Source of the DNA: Cellulomonas_A sp047229345
Lineage (GTDB): Bacteria > Actinomycetota > Actinomycetes > Actinomycetales > Cellulomonadaceae
Reading direction: 5' to 3'
NCBI RefSeq assembly: GCF_047229345.1
Contig: NZ_JBFTER010000005.1
Location: forward strand, 22,376 to 86,375
DNA length: 64,000 nt
Numbering within the stretch: position 1 is the first letter of the stretch; each line of letters opens with the position of its first letter. The notes beneath the pieces are model-generated. The model saw only the letters and a program-made list of their open reading frames with translations, had not been told where the DNA came from and searched no databases. Positions 42,964 to 52,248 of the stretch are shown here, piece by piece. The position numbers were made by a program, and so were the translations under genes.

Positions 42964-43698
42964 ATGATCACGACACTCCACCTGGTCCGGCACGGCGAGA
43001 GCGAGGGGAACGTCGCCGCCGCGGCCGCGCACCGCGCCGGGGCCCAGGTCATCGACGTGCCGGCGCGCGACGCGGACGTCGAGCTCTCGCAGCTCGGGGT
43101 CGCGCAGGCGCGCGGCCTCGGCACGTGGCTCGCCGAGCTGCCCGAGCACCGGCGCCCCCAGGCGGTGTGGGCGTCGCCGTACGTCCGGGCGTACCAGACG
43201 GCGCTGCTCGGGCTCGAGGCCGCCGGACTGGGCCTGCCCGTCCGGCGCGACGAGCGGCTGCGCGACCGCGAGCTCGGGATCCTCGACATGCTCACGGCGC
43301 GCGGCGTGGACGAACGGGTCCCGCTCGAGGCGGAGCGCCGGCGCTGGCTCGGGAAGTTCTACTACCGCCCGCCCGGCGGGGAGTCGTGGGCGGACCTCGC
43401 CCTGCGGGTGCGGAGCCTGCTCGCGGACCTGGACCGGCCGCAGCTGCCCGACCGGGGGCTCGTCGTGTGCCACGACGCGGTCATCATGGTGATCCGGTAC
43501 GTCTGCGAGCAGCTCACCGAGGCGGAGGTGCTCGAGGAGGGCCGCCGGCGCTCGGTGCGCAACGCGTCCGTCACGACCCTCGTGCGGGAGCCCGGCGCCG
43601 ACCTGTGGACGCTGCAGGAGTTCGACGCCGCCGACCACCTCGCCGACGTGGGCGTGCCCGCGACCGAGCACCCGGGGACCGCCGATGTCCGGCACTGA
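42964..43698 (+). CDS. histidine phosphatase family protein
   Basis: A 244-residue phosphoglycerate-mutase-like phosphatase. The phospho-His motif is LHLVRHGESEGN near the start, and the second catalytic His is in GLVVCHDAVIMVIRY. RELGILDMLTARG and YRPPGGESWADLALRV are also family motifs. The physiological substrate is unknown. Its end overlaps the nnrD start by 14 bases, so the two are coupled. Confidence 0.92.
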   Translation: MITTLHLVRHGESEGNVAAAAAHRAGAQVIDVPARDADVELSQLGVAQARGLGTWLAELPEHRRPQAVWASPYVRAYQTALLGLEAAGLGLPVRRDERLRDRELGILDMLTARGVDERVPLEAERRRWLGKFYYRPPGGESWADLALRVRSLLADLDRPQLPDRGLVVCHDAVIMVIRYVCEQLTEAEVLEEGRRRSVRNASVTTLVREPGADLWTLQEFDAADHLADVGVPATEHPGTADVRH

Positions 43699-44599
43699 GC
43701 GCGGCACGCAGCCCGACGACCGCTCCGGCGCCGTGGTCACACCGGCCCTCCTGCGCGGCTGGCCGCTGCCGGGGGACGCCGACTCCAAGGACGCCCGCGG
43801 CGCGGTGCTGGTCGTGGGCGGCGCACGGCAGACCCCGGGGGCCGCGATGCTCGCCGGCCTCGCGTGCCTGCGGGTCGGGGCCGGCCGCCTGACCCTCGCG
43901 GTGGGCGGGTCGGTCGCGGTGGCGGTCGGGGTCGCCGTGCCCGAGTCGGCGGCGATCGGGCTGCCCGAGACCGCGCACGGGCGGATCGGCGCGAGCGGCG
44001 TCGACGCGCTCGACGACGAGCTCGCCCGTGCGACGGTCGTGCTCGTCGGGCCGGGGCTCGACGGTGCGGACGAGACGTCGGAGCTCCTCGGCGAGCTGCT
44101 CCCCCGGCTCGGTGACGACACCGCGGTCGTGCTCGACGCCTTCGCGCTCGGCGTGCTCGCCGACGTCGACCCCGACGTGGTCGCAGCGTTCGACGGGCGG
44201 CTGGTGCTGACCCCCAACGCGGGCGAGGGCGCGCGCCTGCTGGGCCTCGACCCGGACAGCCCCGAGCTCGACGACCTCGCGGACGTCGCGGCCCGCATCG
44301 CGGCGCGGTACGGCGCGGCCGTGAGCTGCCGCGGGGCCCTCGCCGCCCCGGACGGCCGGGCCTGGGAGTCCTCGACCGGCTCGGGCGGCCTCGCGACGTC
44401 GGGCAGCGGCGACGTCCTCGCGGGCGCGGTCGCGGGGGTGCTGGCGCGCGGCGCGGACCCCGCGCAGGCGGTGTGCTGGGGGACGCACCTGCACGGCGCG
44501 GCCGGTGACCGGCTCGCCGCACGCGTCGGGCAGCGCAGCTTCCTCGCCCGGGAGCTCCTCGAGGAGCTGCCCGCGGTGCTCACCGAGCTCGAGGCCTGA
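43685..44599 (+). CDS. nnrD: ADP-dependent NAD(P)H-hydrate dehydratase
   Basis: A 304-residue metabolite-repair enzyme (YjeF C-terminal / ribokinase-like fold) that dehydrates damaged NAD(P)HX. Motifs include GAVLVVGGARQTPGAAMLAG, VLTPNAGEGARLLG (the PxGE motif) and GGLATSGSGDVLAGAVAGVLARG (ATP/ADP-binding GSGD). The epimerase (YjeF-N) half is missing, so NAD(P)HX epimerase must be encoded elsewhere. It is coupled to the phosphatase gene. Confidence 0.93.
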   Translation: MSGTERGTQPDDRSGAVVTPALLRGWPLPGDADSKDARGAVLVVGGARQTPGAAMLAGLACLRVGAGRLTLAVGGSVAVAVGVAVPESAAIGLPETAHGRIGASGVDALDDELARATVVLVGPGLDGADETSELLGELLPRLGDDTAVVLDAFALGVLADVDPDVVAAFDGRLVLTPNAGEGARLLGLDPDSPELDDLADVAARIAARYGAAVSCRGALAAPDGRAWESSTGSGGLATSGSGDVLAGAVAGVLARGADPAQAVCWGTHLHGAAGDRLAARVGQRSFLARELLEELPAVLTELEA

Positions 44600-44732
44600 G
44601 CCGGCGCGCCGGCGGCGGCTCGGCGGCGGCTCGGCGACTCCCCCGGTTCGGGGGGTGGTGCCGGAGGCGATGTCGGCGCACAGTGGTGGGGAGGCGCAGG
44701 CGCCTCACGGTCCGCCGTCCTGGGGGTGTCCC

Positions 44733-45455
44733 ATGCGTCAGAACCTGCCGCCCGACTGGGTACCGATGCTCTCGCGCGGTCGCCACCGGCGACCGACGAA
44801 GGGCGCGTGCTTCATGGAGCTCGCGTCGTTCCTCGCGGGCGAGCGCTGGAGCGACCATCCCGCGTGCACGCACGCGCTGCTGGCGACGCTCGCGCGCACG
44901 GTCAACGACCAGATGAGCGACGGCGGTCGGCAGCGCCTGCTGCCGCTCGTCCCGTCGGTCATCGGCCTCACGTCCGAGGACCGCGAGGTCGACGTCCGGC
45001 TCGCGCTCTGGTGCGCGACGAGCGCGCTGCCCGTCGTCGCCGAGGAGACCCAGCGCGTGCTCGCGGTGGGCATCCTCGCGGCCGAGCGGCGCCTCGCCGA
45101 GATCGAGGGGCGCACCGACGGCGAGCTCACCGACCGCAGCGCCCGCGCGCTCGCCGACGTCCCGCTCGCCGCGGAGTGGGCGCGGCGGTTCAGCCTGGGC
45201 CTGACGACGTCCGCAGCCGGGTTCCACGAGACCGGCGCCCCGAGCATCGTCTGCTGCTCGGTGCTGGGCGTCGCCGACGCGTGCGTGCCCGACACCGAGG
45301 ACCGCATGCTCGCGATGCTCGCCGCGGGGATCGAGATCGTGCGGGTCGGCGCGGCGCGCGAGCAGCGCCGGGCACGTGCCGCCGAGCCGGACCGGGCAGT
45401 GCCCCGGACGCCCGCCGTGGCGCCGGTGCGCGAGCGCGTGGGCGCCGACGCCTGA
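44733..45455 (+). CDS. conserved hypothetical protein, GACFMELAS family
   Basis: A 240-residue protein, mostly helical, without signal peptide. The N-terminal GRHRRPTKGACFMELASFLAGERWSDHPACTHALLATLAR is the most striking part and looks like an actinobacterial signature with Cys and His (C and HPxCxH) able to bind metal or a cofactor. No known domain is recognised. It is a single gene followed by hairpins; the upstream 133 bases contain a tandem GGCGGCGGCTC repeat (44611-44632). Confidence 0.7.
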   Translation: MRQNLPPDWVPMLSRGRHRRPTKGACFMELASFLAGERWSDHPACTHALLATLARTVNDQMSDGGRQRLLPLVPSVIGLTSEDREVDVRLALWCATSALPVVAEETQRVLAVGILAAERRLAEIEGRTDGELTDRSARALADVPLAAEWARRFSLGLTTSAAGFHETGAPSIVCCSVLGVADACVPDTEDRMLAMLAAGIEIVRVGAAREQRRARAAEPDRAVPRTPAVAPVRERVGADA

Positions 45456-45508
45456 GGTCCCGGCAGGCCCGGGGACGTCACCGTCCCCCGGGCCGCGCCG
45501 TGCGTCCG

Positions 45509-45534
45509 GCTCGTCGGGCACCCGCCCGACGAGC
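45509..45534. terminator. hairpin after the GACFMELAS gene
   Basis: A perfect 11-bp stem (GCTCGTCGGGC / GCCCGACGAGC) with loop ACCC. The same arm recurs at 45539. Confidence 0.6.
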
Positions 45535-45672
45535 CCGCGCTCGTCGGGCCCCCGGCCGACGTGCCCGCGTGCGCACCCGTGCCGGACGTCGTGCGTCGCT
45601 CCGGCGGGCACCCGCTCAGCGGCCGTCGATCCCTCGTGCACCCGCGCAGCGCGCCCGGCCCCCGCACGCGCG

Positions 45673-45714
45673 GCGGGGCGGGGTGCCCGGCCTGCTCCGG
45701 GCACCCCGCCCCGC
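45673..45714. terminator. strong hairpin downstream of the large GH3 gene
   Basis: A perfect 18-bp stem (GCGGGGCGGGGTGCCCGG / CCGGGCACCCCGCCCCGC) with loop CCTGCT, starting three bases after the GH3 stop. Confidence 0.8.
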
Positions 45715-45716
45715 GC

Positions 45717-48700
45717 TCAGCGCACCACCAGTACGCGGGGCCAGCCGAGCGACGCGGTGTAGGAGGCGTCGCCGCGGTAGACGACCGTGACGAGCGACGT
45801 CCGGGCCGACGACGGGAGCGTCACCTGCGCGCGCCCGTCGCCGTCGAGCGTCCCGGTCGCCGCCCGGCGGCCGTTGACCTGCACCTCGACCGTCCCGGTC
45901 GGGGCGAGCCCCCCGGTACCGGCGACCGTGACGTGCACGACCTTGGCGTCCGCACGCCGCACGTCCCAGTCGGTCCCGGTGGTGCTGACCGTCGGGGTCG
46001 CGCGCAGCACCCGGTAGCGCGCCGGGTCGGACACCGAGCCGGCGACGGCCGCGTCGCCGAGGTAGGCCGCGGTGACCTCGTGCGTGCCGACGGCGACGCC
46101 CGCGGGCAGCGCCACGCGGACATGCACGTCGGGTGACGCGGCCCCGGCGGGCAGCTCGGCGGTCGCGACGGCGACACCGTCGACGCGCACCTCGACGGTC
46201 CCCGACGCGCGGCCCTCCGACGCCGCGACCGTGACGGTGGCGGTCCCGGCCCGGCCGAGAACGACGGTCGAGGGCGCCACGCGCACCGCCGTCGTGGACG
46301 TCGCACGCTCGGTGAGCCCGACGCCGAGGACGTCCGCGAGGAGCGCCACGGAGTCCCCCGCACGCCCGGCCATGAGCGCGTGCTCGGCGTCGGCGGTCCG
46401 CGCCGCGGCGTCGGCCGGCAGCCCGGGGACCCCGGCGACGACGGCGGCCTGCGCGAGGTCGCGCACGAGCGAGACCACGAGCCCGGCGTCCGTGAACCGC
46501 TCGCCCCCGCCGTCGAGCGCGGACGCGGCGGTCGCGAGCAGCCGGACAGCGCGCTCGACGTCCGCGTCGTCGGTCGAGAGCGAGTCGCCCTCCCAGACGT
46601 CGGCGTCGAGCACGGCCTGCACCGCGGTGCGCGCCGGGCTCGAGCCCAGCCCTTCCAGCACCTGCTCGAGCCGGGCCCGCGGTGCGTCCGTGCGCACGCC
46701 CCAGCCGTAGGCGTAGAGCGGTGCGTACGTCGCGTCGCCCACGTTGACGGGAACCTGGTCGGCACTCGCCGGCCAGGACACGGGCAGCCGACCGGTGAAC
46801 GGGCGGGCGCCGAACAGCGTGTCGGCGACCCCTGCACCCTCGGTCCCCGGCAGCCACGACGCGACGAGCCCGTCGATCGCGTCCAGGCGGTCCGTGACGA
46901 GCTGCGGGCGGCCCGCGACCACCAGCACGACGCACGGCATGGCGCCGCACACCGTGTCGATCGCGGCCCGGTCCGCGGCGGGGAGCTCGAGGCTGCGGCC
47001 GTTGTTGCCGACGTCCCCGATGCCCTCGGCGTACGGCGGCTCACCGACGACGACCACGCCGACGTCCGAGCCCGCGGTCGGCGCCGACGCGTCCTTCGAC
47101 CACGTCACCTCCGCCGCCGGCGCGACCTCGCGGATGCCCTCGAGGATCGTCGTGCCCGTCGTGGTGTCGCCCGAGCCGCCCTGCCACGAGATCGACCAGC
47201 CGCCCATCTGGTGGCCGAGGTCGTCGGCGTTCGAGCCCGCGACGTAGACGCGTGCGTCGGGCGCGAGCGGCAGGACGTCCCCCGAGTTCTTCAGCAGCAC
47301 CTGCGACGCCGCGGCCGCCTCGCGGGCGACCGCCCGGTTCTCCACCGAGCCGAGGTCCCCGGTGTGGGTACGGTCCGCGAGCGGCTGCTCGAACAGCCCG
47401 AGCGCGACCTTCTGCGTGAGGATCCGCCGGACCGCGTCGTCGACCCGGGACTGCGCGACGGTGCCGTCGGCGACCTTCTCCGTGAGCGCCGTGATGAACG
47501 CGCCGTAGTTGTAGGGCGCCATCGCCATGTCGAGCCCGGAGTTCACCGAGCGGGCCACCTTGTCGGCGTACGTGCCGCCGGGCAGCTTGTCGATGCCCTC
47601 CCAGTCGCTGATGAGGAACCCGTCGAACCCGAGCTCGTCCTTGAGCAGCTCGGTGTTGAGCGCGCGGTGCTCGTGCATGCGCAGCGGGCCGTCGCCGGAG
47701 TCGACCGCGGAGTACGACGGCATGATCGAGCCGACCCCCGCCTCGAGCGCGGGGACGTACGGGTCGACGTGCAGGCGCCGCAGCTCGTCCGGCGAGCCGA
47801 CGTGCGTGACGCCCTGGTCGATCGGGTACCCGCTGCCCGCGAGCGACGGCTCGTAGCGCGTGCCGCCGTCGCCGACCCAGTGCTTCGCGGTCGCGAGCAC
47901 CTCGGTCGGTCCCGACATGTCCGCCCCGTCCTCGCCCTGGAGCCCGACGACGGCCGCGCGGGCCATCGCCGTCACGAGCGCCGGGTCCTCGCCGAAGGAC
48001 TCGTAGCTGCGACCCCACCGCTCGTCCCGCGTGACGCACAGGCACGGCGAGAACGTCCACGGGACGCCGGTCCCCCGGACCTCGAGCGCGGTGACCTCGC
48101 CGGCCCGCCGCACGAGCTCCGGGTCGCGCGCGGCGCCGAGCCCCGAGTTGTGCGGCAGGATCGTCGCGCCGACCACGTTGCTGTGCCCGTGCACCGCGTC
48201 CACGCCGTAGACGAGCGGGATCTGCAGCCGGGTCGAGAGCGCCTCGCGCTGGAAGCCGTCGACCATGTCGGCCCAGCCGGACGGGGTGTTGTCGGCCGGG
48301 ACGGAGCCGCCGCCCGACAGCAACGACCCGAGCCCGAGGCTCGCGATCTCGCTGTCGGAGCGCAGCCCGAGCCGCTCGGCCTGGGCCATCTGGCCGACCT
48401 TCTCGGCGAGCGTCATGCGCCCCAGGAGGTCCTCGACGCGCTCGGCGGTGGGCCGCGACGCGTCGAGGTACGGCGCACCGGTCGCGTTGAGCACGACCCG
48501 CGGCGAGGACGCGACGTCGGCCCCCTCGGCGGTGAGCGTCACCTCGACCGAGCGCGAGTCGTCCTGCCCGGAGGTCGCGAGCGTGCGGACCTCGATCATC
48601 TGCTCGGTGCCCGAGGGTGTCCCGGCGTCGAAGGTCAGCGTCCCGGAGAAGGGCTCGTAGTGCGTGCCGGGCTCCGCGGTGTCGGCGGTGCCGGCGTTCG

Positions 48701-50885
48701 CGTAGGTGACGGTCACCGGCTCGGGCAGGGGCTCGCCGTCGGTGGTCGTGAGGCGCACGGTGACCTGCGCGACCTCGCCGCGGTCGACGAGCACGACGTC
48801 CTGCGTCGCCGCGACCGTGGCGGTCGGCACGGGCGCCGGCGAGCCGTAGAGCTCGACGTCGTCGACCGCCCAGCCGACGGGCTGCGCGGTGCCGGGCACC
48901 ATCGTCACGGCGTAGCCCCACGCGGACGTGAGGTCGAGCGTGCCGTTGCGGGTGGCCTCGTCGCCGGGCTGGTACCCGCCGAGCCGCAGGTCGGTGAAGG
49001 GGATCTCGACGAGCTTCCAGCGGCTGCCGTCGGGCGACCAGTTGTCCTTGAACGTCGCGGCCCACAGCTCGGAGTGCTCGCCGTCGGGCCCGCCGTCCTT
49101 GACCTCGACCTTGATGTCCGCGCCGGCCGTGGGCGACGCCGGACGGTTGTCCTGCGAGGCGTACCAGAGGAAGCGCAGGCCGCGGAAGCCGCTCCAGTCC
49201 TGCGCGGCGGCGAGGTTGTGGCTGTACCCGCCCCAGCCGCCGGACGGGATCAGGTACTCCCCGCTCAGGACGTGGTTGCCCGCCGGTGCGCCGTCGCGCT
49301 CGCGCTCGGTCACCGCGAGGCTCACCTCGGAGCCGTCCGAGCCCCAGGTGAAGTGCCCGACGGTGCCCCCGGGCTCGGCGACGGGGACGTCGCCCTCGAA
49401 GTCCTGGATCGTCGTGACGCGCTGGTAGAGCGCGACGTCGTCCAACAGCCACGTCCCCGCACCGAGGTCGGTCAGCGTGACCGCGAAGCCGGTGGAGGCC
49501 GCGGGGTCGAAGCGCTCGTCCGACTCCGGGTCGCCCTTGACCCGCAGCTGTGCGAACGGCACGGTCACCCGCCGCCAGCCCGCGGCGTCGTCGACGACGG
49601 ACCGCTCGAACAGGCGCCCGCCGCTCTTGAGCTCGTAGCGCAGCGTGCCGCCGTCCCCGGTGCCGCGGAACCAGAACGCGAAGCCGTCGTAGGCCGACCA
49701 GTCGGCGGCGGGGCTCAGGTCGTGCGTGAAGCCGAACCAGTCACCCGGGGCGGGGGTCCCGCCGACGGTCGCGACGAGCGCGTGGTTGCCCTCGGCCGCG
49801 CCCTCGCGCTCCGCCTCGGCGGTCGTGAGCACGGGCGTCACCGGGGCGCTGACGCCCCATGTCGTGTACCCGGCGGGCACGCCGTCCTCGAAGTCGTCGA
49901 GCACCTCGCTCGGGCCGACGTCCGGCAGGTCGCCGTGCGGCGCGATCGTCACGGTGGTCGTCGTGCGGGCGCCGAGCACGAGGCCCGTCGGGTCGCTCAG
50001 CGTGAGGTCGAACGTCGTGACGGGGGCGAGCGGGCCGTGGTCGACCGTCGGGACGGTGACCTGCTGCGTCGTCTCCCCCGCGGCGAACGTGAGGACCTCG
50101 TCGACGGCGGTGTAGTCCGTGCCGGCGACCGCGGTCCCGCCTCCCGAGGTCACGCGCACGCGGGTCTCGTCCGTGGCCGGGGCGTTCAGCACGACGGGGA
50201 CAGTCGCGGACGCGCCGGCGGCGACGGTGGCCGACGCGCGGGCGACGACGACGGCGGGCTGCTCGGGCGTGCCGTGCACCTCGACCGCGAAGAGCGAGTA
50301 CCCGTACCAGTGCGGCCCGGCGGGGTCCCACGTGAAGGGCACCCGTTCGAGCATCTGGACCCGCAGGTGCCGCGCGTCGACCGGCTCGGCCAGCGCGATC
50401 TCGTCGACGCCGCCGTCGCTCGCGGGCTCCGTGTGCACGGTCGACCAGCTCGCCGGGTCCGCCGGGTCGCCCGTCGCGGCCTGGATCTCGTAGGACGCCG
50501 CGTGGGCGGCCTCCCAGCGCAGCGTCAGGCCGTCCACCGCCGTGGGGACGCCGAGGTCGACCGCGAGCCACGCGGTGAAGGGCACGTCCTCGTCGGGGCC
50601 GTTGCCGCTCGCCCAGCGGGTCGCCGGGTCGCCGTCGACGGCGTTCGAGGCGGGGAACGAGCCGTCGGTGTCGTCCTGGGCCTGCGAGGCCGTCGCCGTC
50701 CCGGCGATCGCGAGGTCGCCCCCCGCGGCGTGCGCGGGCCCGGCGGTCGCGAGCAGGACGAGCGGGGCGACGAGCGCGAGCGCCGCCGCGGCAGCGGTCG
50801 TGCGGCCGGCCGACCGCCCGGGCCGCAGGATCGGGCCCTGACGCTGGCGTCGGGGCGGGACGAGGGCAAGGGTCGGACGCGTCAC
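45717..50885 (-). CDS. secreted multidomain glycoside hydrolase family 3 enzyme (1722 residues)
   Basis: A large exported GH3, probably an exo-beta-glucosidase. Signal peptide to about residue 54 (LVAPLVLLATAGPAHAA). Then an F5/8C (CBM32-like) domain (58-206), a Calx-beta domain (210-315), two CIA30/CBM11-like domains (325-490, 492-682), a second Calx-beta (688-800), GH3-N (805-1165, nucleophile D1094 in FLISDWEGI), GH3-C (1195-1395, likely acid/base E1287 in GEPPYAEG), a helical linker and two Ig-like repeats (1528-1722). No LPxTG or SLH anchor is seen. The GTG start has AAGGAG six bases ahead. Domain limits are estimates. Confidence 0.9.
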   Translation of the reverse strand: MTRPTLALVPPRRQRQGPILRPGRSAGRTTAAAAALALVAPLVLLATAGPAHAAGGDLAIAGTATASQAQDDTDGSFPASNAVDGDPATRWASGNGPDEDVPFTAWLAVDLGVPTAVDGLTLRWEAAHAASYEIQAATGDPADPASWSTVHTEPASDGGVDEIALAEPVDARHLRVQMLERVPFTWDPAGPHWYGYSLFAVEVHGTPEQPAVVVARASATVAAGASATVPVVLNAPATDETRVRVTSGGGTAVAGTDYTAVDEVLTFAAGETTQQVTVPTVDHGPLAPVTTFDLTLSDPTGLVLGARTTTTVTIAPHGDLPDVGPSEVLDDFEDGVPAGYTTWGVSAPVTPVLTTAEAEREGAAEGNHALVATVGGTPAPGDWFGFTHDLSPAADWSAYDGFAFWFRGTGDGGTLRYELKSGGRLFERSVVDDAAGWRRVTVPFAQLRVKGDPESDERFDPAASTGFAVTLTDLGAGTWLLDDVALYQRVTTIQDFEGDVPVAEPGGTVGHFTWGSDGSEVSLAVTERERDGAPAGNHVLSGEYLIPSGGWGGYSHNLAAAQDWSGFRGLRFLWYASQDNRPASPTAGADIKVEVKDGGPDGEHSELWAATFKDNWSPDGSRWKLVEIPFTDLRLGGYQPGDEATRNGTLDLTSAWGYAVTMVPGTAQPVGWAVDDVELYGSPAPVPTATVAATQDVVLVDRGEVAQVTVRLTTTDGEPLPEPVTVTYANAGTADTAEPGTHYEPFSGTLTFDAGTPSGTEQMIEVRTLATSGQDDSRSVEVTLTAEGADVASSPRVVLNATGAPYLDASRPTAERVEDLLGRMTLAEKVGQMAQAERLGLRSDSEIASLGLGSLLSGGGSVPADNTPSGWADMVDGFQREALSTRLQIPLVYGVDAVHGHSNVVGATILPHNSGLGAARDPELVRRAGEVTALEVRGTGVPWTFSPCLCVTRDERWGRSYESFGEDPALVTAMARAAVVGLQGEDGADMSGPTEVLATAKHWVGDGGTRYEPSLAGSGYPIDQGVTHVGSPDELRRLHVDPYVPALEAGVGSIMPSYSAVDSGDGPLRMHEHRALNTELLKDELGFDGFLISDWEGIDKLPGGTYADKVARSVNSGLDMAMAPYNYGAFITALTEKVADGTVAQSRVDDAVRRILTQKVALGLFEQPLADRTHTGDLGSVENRAVAREAAAASQVLLKNSGDVLPLAPDARVYVAGSNADDLGHQMGGWSISWQGGSGDTTTGTTILEGIREVAPAAEVTWSKDASAPTAGSDVGVVVVGEPPYAEGIGDVGNNGRSLELPAADRAAIDTVCGAMPCVVLVVAGRPQLVTDRLDAIDGLVASWLPGTEGAGVADTLFGARPFTGRLPVSWPASADQVPVNVGDATYAPLYAYGWGVRTDAPRARLEQVLEGLGSSPARTAVQAVLDADVWEGDSLSTDDADVERAVRLLATAASALDGGGERFTDAGLVVSLVRDLAQAAVVAGVPGLPADAAARTADAEHALMAGRAGDSVALLADVLGVGLTERATSTTAVRVAPSTVVLGRAGTATVTVAASEGRASGTVEVRVDGVAVATAELPAGAASPDVHVRVALPAGVAVGTHEVTAAYLGDAAVAGSVSDPARYRVLRATPTVSTTGTDWDVRRADAKVVHVTVAGTGGLAPTGTVEVQVNGRRAATGTLDGDGRAQVTLPSSARTSLVTVVYRGDASYTASLGWPRVLVVR

Positions 50886-50929
50886 CTGTCACTCCTTCGT
50901 GAGGTCGGCCTACTCAGGGAACCATTCGT

Positions 50930-50947
50930 ACTTACTGCCGGGTAAGT
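50930..50947. promoter_or_regulatory. TetR-type operator-like inverted repeat between GH3 and SDR genes
   Basis: ACTTACTGCCGGGTAAGT, perfect 6-bp arms. It contains TTACTG-CCG-GGTAA, matching the fadA site at 10531 at all 11 core positions outside the variable three. Confidence 0.55.
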
Positions 50948-50955
50948 GAAGATCA

Positions 50956-50975
50956 GGTCACGATCGGGTCACGAT
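50956..50975. repeat. two 9-bp direct repeats spaced by 11 bp
   Basis: GGTCACGAT at 50956-50964 and 50967-50975. The 11-bp period, one helical turn, is typical of OmpR/PhoP-type direct-repeat sites. Confidence 0.5.
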
Positions 50976-51088
50976 GTCCTGGTCGCCCGTCCAGCTGGAC
51001 AGCCGTCGCACAGCACGCTCGACATGCCGTGCGCGGCCGTCCGACCTAGCCTCGGAGGCACCGACCAGCCCTTCCCGGAGGTCATCCC

Positions 51089-51889
51089 ATGGACGTCACA
51101 CCCCTGCCCCTCGCCGTCGTCACCGGCGGGTCGAGCGGCATCGGCCTCGAGCTCGTGCGCGAGTTCGCGGAGAACGGCTTCGAGGTGCTCAGCTGCGCCG
51201 AGGACGAGACCGGCCTGCAGATCGCCACCCAGACCCTCGTCGCCGACGGGCACCCGGTGCGCTCGCTGACCGCCGACCTCGCGACCCCCGAGGGCGTCGA
51301 GCGCCTCGTCGCCGAGATCGGCGGGCGGCCCGTCGACGCGCTCGCGCTCAACGCCGGGGTCGCCAACGGCGGACCGTTCCTCGAGACCCCGCTCGAGGAC
51401 GACCTGCGGGTCATCTCGCTCGACGTCGTCTCGGTGGTGCACCTCGCCAAGCGGCTGCTGCCGCGCATGGTCGCCCGCGGCGCGGGCCGGGTCCTCGTGA
51501 CGTCGTCCGTCGCCGCGCGCATGCCGGGGCCCTACTACGCGACGTACGCCGCATCGAAGGCGTTCGTGCAGAGCTTCACCGAGGCGGTCCGCTACGAGCT
51601 CAAGGACACCGGCGTCACGATCACCGCGCTGCTGCCGGGGCCGACGGACACCGACTTCTTCGAGGCCTCGCACATGGAGGACACGCGCGTCGCCGAGCAG
51701 AAGAAGGACGACCCGGCCAAGGTCGCGCACGAGGGGTTCGAGGCGCTCATTGCCGGCAAGGACCAGGTCTCGACGCAGTCGCTCAAGACCAAGATGCAGA
51801 CCGCGATGGGCGCGGTCCTGCCCGACACCGCGAAGTCCGCGGTGCACGCGAAGATGACCGAGCCCCGCCACAGCGACCAGGAGGCCTGA
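51089..51889 (+). CDS. short-chain dehydrogenase/reductase
   Basis: A 266-residue classical SDR with cofactor motif VVTGGSSGIGLELVREF, NAG in LALNAGVANGG, and catalytic Ser-Tyr-Lys (VTSSVAARMPGPYYATYAASKAFVQ). The C-terminal 60 residues are charged. GGAGGTC precedes the ATG. The substrate is unknown; it is followed by DUF3072 at a two-base distance, so the two form an operon. Confidence 0.93.
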   Translation: MDVTPLPLAVVTGGSSGIGLELVREFAENGFEVLSCAEDETGLQIATQTLVADGHPVRSLTADLATPEGVERLVAEIGGRPVDALALNAGVANGGPFLETPLEDDLRVISLDVVSVVHLAKRLLPRMVARGAGRVLVTSSVAARMPGPYYATYAASKAFVQSFTEAVRYELKDTGVTITALLPGPTDTDFFEASHMEDTRVAEQKKDDPAKVAHEGFEALIAGKDQVSTQSLKTKMQTAMGAVLPDTAKSAVHAKMTEPRHSDQEA

Positions 51890-51891
51890 GC

Positions 51892-52176
51892 ATGGCGACC
51901 GACGAGACGACCCCGACGAACGAGACCACCCCCGACGCGACCGGGGGCGCCGGCACCACGGCGGACAACGCTCCCGGCGTCGGCAGCCCCGAGAAGGACC
52001 CGCAGGACTGGGTCACGGGTGACGAGCCGATGACCGGCCCGCAGGGCAGCTACCTGTCGACGCTCGCACGCGAGGCCGGCGAGGAGGTGCCCGACGACCT
52101 CACGAAGGCGCAGGCCTCGGAGCGCATCGAGGAGCTGCAGGCGCGCACCGGGCGCGGGCCGGGCCAGGGAGCCTGA
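51892..52176 (+). CDS. DUF3072 domain-containing protein
   Basis: A 94-residue acidic protein. The N-terminal 45 residues are Thr/Asp/Gly-rich and disordered; the C-terminal MTGPQGSYLSTLAREAGEEVPDDLTKAQASERIEELQARTGRG is the DUF3072 core, a short helical domain of unknown function. It is co-transcribed with the SDR gene. Confidence 0.9.
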   Translation: MATDETTPTNETTPDATGGAGTTADNAPGVGSPEKDPQDWVTGDEPMTGPQGSYLSTLAREAGEEVPDDLTKAQASERIEELQARTGRGPGQGA

Positions 52177-52188
52177 CCCGCAGCACCA

Positions 52189-52225
52189 CGCCGCCGGCGG
52201 CCGCCTCCCGAGGCGACCGGCGGCG
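52189..52225. terminator. hairpin terminator after SDR-DUF3072
   Basis: Outer stem CGCCGCCGG / CCGGCGGCG with an inner GCCT/AGGC pairing, between two convergent genes. Confidence 0.65.
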
Positions 52226-52248
52226 CGCACGGACCTCGGGCTCGTGCG

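Noticed and set aside
46380..50945. A 1521-codon plus-strand frame opposite the large GH3
   Set aside because: Shadow of the GH3 gene; no ribosome-binding site and no domain pattern.
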